Part shown: positions 41,092 through 42,482 of the stretch, piece by piece | Numbering within the stretch: position 1 is the stretch's first letter | How the letters are laid out: every line of letters starts with the position of its first letter | Assembly (NCBI GenBank): GCA_902826165.1 | Contig: CADEDV010000032.1 | Coordinates: 1-42,482, forward strand | DNA length: 42,482 nt | Source: an uncultured Bacteroidota bacterium | GTDB lineage: Bacteria > Bacteroidota > Bacteroidia > Chitinophagales > Chitinophagaceae | Direction: 5' to 3' | The notes under the pieces: generated by a model | The model's input: the letters and a program-made list of their open reading frames with translations, nothing else | Told to the model about the DNA's origin: nothing | The model's database searches: none | Translations under genes and position numbers: made by a program

Positions 41092-41811
41092 TTACCAGCC
41101 GGATGCCATCACATCGGCGATATGCATTGTTTTTAAATTATAACCTTTCTGGTTGATATAACCCTGCAGGTGCATGAGGCAGGAATGATCGGTGGAGATA
41201 AGATATTCGGCACCGGTGGCTAAAGCATTTTCCACTTTTTGTTCGCCCATACCAATGGAGATATGTTCAAATTTTACAGCGAAAGTGCCGCCAAAACCGC
41301 AGCAGGTTTCCACATCATTCATTTCAGTAAGCTCCAGCCCTTTTATATTGGCCAGCAATTTCCGGGGTTCTGTTTTGATCTTACATTCCCTCAGCCCGGC
41401 GCAGCTGTCATGGTAAGTGGCTTTGCCATTCAGTGATGCACCTACATTTTCAATGTGCAACACATTCACCATAAAGTCGGAGAATTCATGCATCCGCTTA
41501 CTCATCTCTGTCACCGCATGGTGCATGGAAGAGTTATCAAATAACTTGCTGTAGTAATTTTTTACAAACCCGGCGCAACTGGCACTGGGTGCTACGATCA
41601 GGTCAGTACCTTCGAAATCTTTGAGGAATTTACTGCAAACCGCTTTTGATTCTTCCCAGAAACCGGCATTGAAAGCCGGCTGGCCGCAACAGGTTTGTGA
41701 AGTATTATAGCTGACCGTACACCCTGCTTTCTCCAGCACTTTGATCATATTGAAAGCAGTCTCCGGGTAAAGCTGGTCAATAAAACAAGGTATAAAAAGC
41801 TGTACGTTCAT
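41092..41811 (-). CDS. Cysteine-rich (CCG) Fe-S-binding protein, LutA/YkgE-like
   Basis: 239 residues from the ATG at 41811 (MNVQLFIPCFIDQLYPE); starting at 41829 would overlap ribH. Two CCG domains are visible, with CCGQPAFNAGF and PSASCAGFV in the first and YHDSCAGL and ETCCGFGGTF in the second. The domain occurs in LutA (lactate utilisation), YkgE, HdrB and GlpC and holds an unusual Fe-S or zinc centre. Alone, with no LutB or LutC beside it here, the exact substrate cannot be given, though they could lie elsewhere. Confidence 0.9.
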   Translation of the reverse strand: MNVQLFIPCFIDQLYPETAFNMIKVLEKAGCTVSYNTSQTCCGQPAFNAGFWEESKAVCSKFLKDFEGTDLIVAPSASCAGFVKNYYSKLFDNSSMHHAVTEMSKRMHEFSDFMVNVLHIENVGASLNGKATYHDSCAGLRECKIKTEPRKLLANIKGLELTEMNDVETCCGFGGTFAVKFEHISIGMGEQKVENALATGAEYLISTDHSCLMHLQGYINQKGYNLKTMHIADVMASGW

Positions 41812-41818
41812 GCCGGTA

Positions 41819-42319
41819 CTATTTGCCAAAGTTTTGTTTCAGTGATACCATTTTCAATGCAGTGATAGCAGCTTCCTCACCTTTATGCCCGTGCTGGCCG
41901 CCAATTCTTTCCCTGGCCTGCTCCTCATTATTTACCGTAAGTACTCCAAAAATAACAGGGACTGGCAAACTAAGGTTTAACTGCAAAACACCATCCGTTA
42001 CTGCTTTGCACACATACTCAAAATGAGGCGTATCTCCTCTCACCACACAACCCAGGGCAATAAATGCATCGGCCCTGTTCTTTTTCCCGGTGTTATCCCA
42101 ATAGCTTTTAACAGCAAAAGGAATTTCTACAGCACCGGGCACAGTGATCGTAATGATCTTTTTAACGGAGTGCTTTTGCAATTCGCTGAGGCAGCCTCTT
42201 TCCAGTTCGTCAACGATGGCAGCATTCCATTCGGTTTTCACCAAAACGATACAGGCATCCTGTATGTTCAGAATGCCTGTATCGATGTGTAAGAGTGTAC
42301 TGTTGCTTACGTCAGCCAT
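41819..42319 (-). CDS. ribH: 6,7-dimethyl-8-ribityllumazine synthase
   Basis: 166 residues. It joins the pyrimidine and the C4 unit in the next-to-last step of riboflavin synthesis and usually forms 60-mer shells or pentamers. The conserved VPGAVEIPFAVKSYW, ALGCVVRGDTPHFEYVCKAV (catalytic His in TPHF) and PVIFGVLTVNNEEQARERIGGQHGHKGEEAAITAL segments are all intact. It starts at 42319, directly after the TPR gene end, and is followed 7 bp later by the CCG protein gene. Confidence 0.97.
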   Translation of the reverse strand: MADVSNSTLLHIDTGILNIQDACIVLVKTEWNAAIVDELERGCLSELQKHSVKKIITITVPGAVEIPFAVKSYWDNTGKKNRADAFIALGCVVRGDTPHFEYVCKAVTDGVLQLNLSLPVPVIFGVLTVNNEEQARERIGGQHGHKGEEAAITALKMVSLKQNFGK

Positions 42320-42321
42320 AA

Positions 42322-42482
42322 TTAGTTTACATTATAGACTCCCATCTGGGCAAGGTATTTATCAGCATCAACGCCTTGCTGGGTCTGTGGATATTTATCT
42401 TTCAATTCTTTTAAAAGCTCTATCGCTTCTTTCTGGTCTTTACTACGATCGGCCAGCAAAGCGGCCAGGAACAACGCTTCAG
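42322..42482 (-). CDS. TPR-repeat protein, C-terminal part
   Basis: The gene enters from the right edge; 53 codons and a TAA stop at 42322 are visible. The sequence EALFLAALLADRSKDQKEAIELLKELKDKYPQTQQGVDADKYLAQMG has the pattern of the last TPR unit of a tetratricopeptide protein, like those that end in a conserved YLAQ(M/L)G. It precedes ribH by 2 bp and is probably in the same transcript. The N-terminus and its membrane or signal parts are outside the window. Confidence 0.75.
   Translation of the reverse strand, partial: EALFLAALLADRSKDQKEAIELLKELKDKYPQTQQGVDADKYLAQMGVYNVN

Overview
The window reads as chromosomal DNA of a Bacteroidota bacterium, most likely Chitinophagaceae or a close relative. 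The reasons are: a type IX secretion (T9SS) cargo protein with a CHU_C-type C-terminal sorting domain next to a PorP/SprF-family gene; many lipoproteins and signal-peptide proteins typical of the phylum; few Shine-Dalgarno sequences; and promoters of the TTTG / TAnnTTTG type. The best of these is a TTTG-N20-TATCTTTG upstream of the membrane pyrophosphatase gene. No rRNA or tRNA gene was recognised.

Layout. 1-4.6 kb: the end of an outer-membrane beta-barrel gene, then a biosynthetic block (pyrR, pyrB, coaD, a hotdog thioesterase, a divergent NUDIX gene, pyrE) and a small metal-binding-domain protein. 4.6-11.9 kb: a LEA-type lipoprotein, a 650-bp AT-rich gap, a 1702-residue PKD-repeat T9SS cargo protein and its PorP/SprF partner. 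11.9-14.1 kb: a BlaI/BlaR-like regulator and M56 peptidase pair with a perfect dyad operator. 14.2-21.2 kb: K+-dependent membrane pyrophosphatase, a cytochrome c-containing lipoprotein, the NAD(P)HX repair enzyme and a serine hydrolase. 21.3-26.0 kb: serA, a type II NADH dehydrogenase, DUF2071, a HEAT-like protein and a Bax-inhibitor-1 protein.

26.0-28.5 kb is the unusual part: a small array of cassette-like units between two ordinary genes. Four long imperfect palindromes (85 to 175 nt, with nested arms of up to 25 bp) separate three units. Their outermost arms are related (ACATAAC / GTTATGT). Two units are an 807-bp tandem duplication carrying a DUF1737-type gene; the third carries a YodC-like small gene and a 40-residue gene on the opposite strand. 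The unrelated genes of the two unit types share a bipartite leader block. The arrangement resembles an integron cassette array without an integrase in view, but the core-site match is imperfect and the duplication junctions are not at the core sites, so this is a hypothesis.

28.5-42.5 kb: two paralogous secreted TPR-like proteins, gyrA, a GYF_2-domain membrane protein, an outer-membrane beta-barrel, a saccharopine-dehydrogenase-family enzyme, a zinc-cysteine-less sirtuin, a DUF4349 lipoprotein, a small anchored protein, an EVE-domain protein, a fasciclin protein, a cysteine-rich (CCG) LutA-like protein, ribH and the end of a TPR gene. Several terminators with clear stems and U-tracts separate these units.
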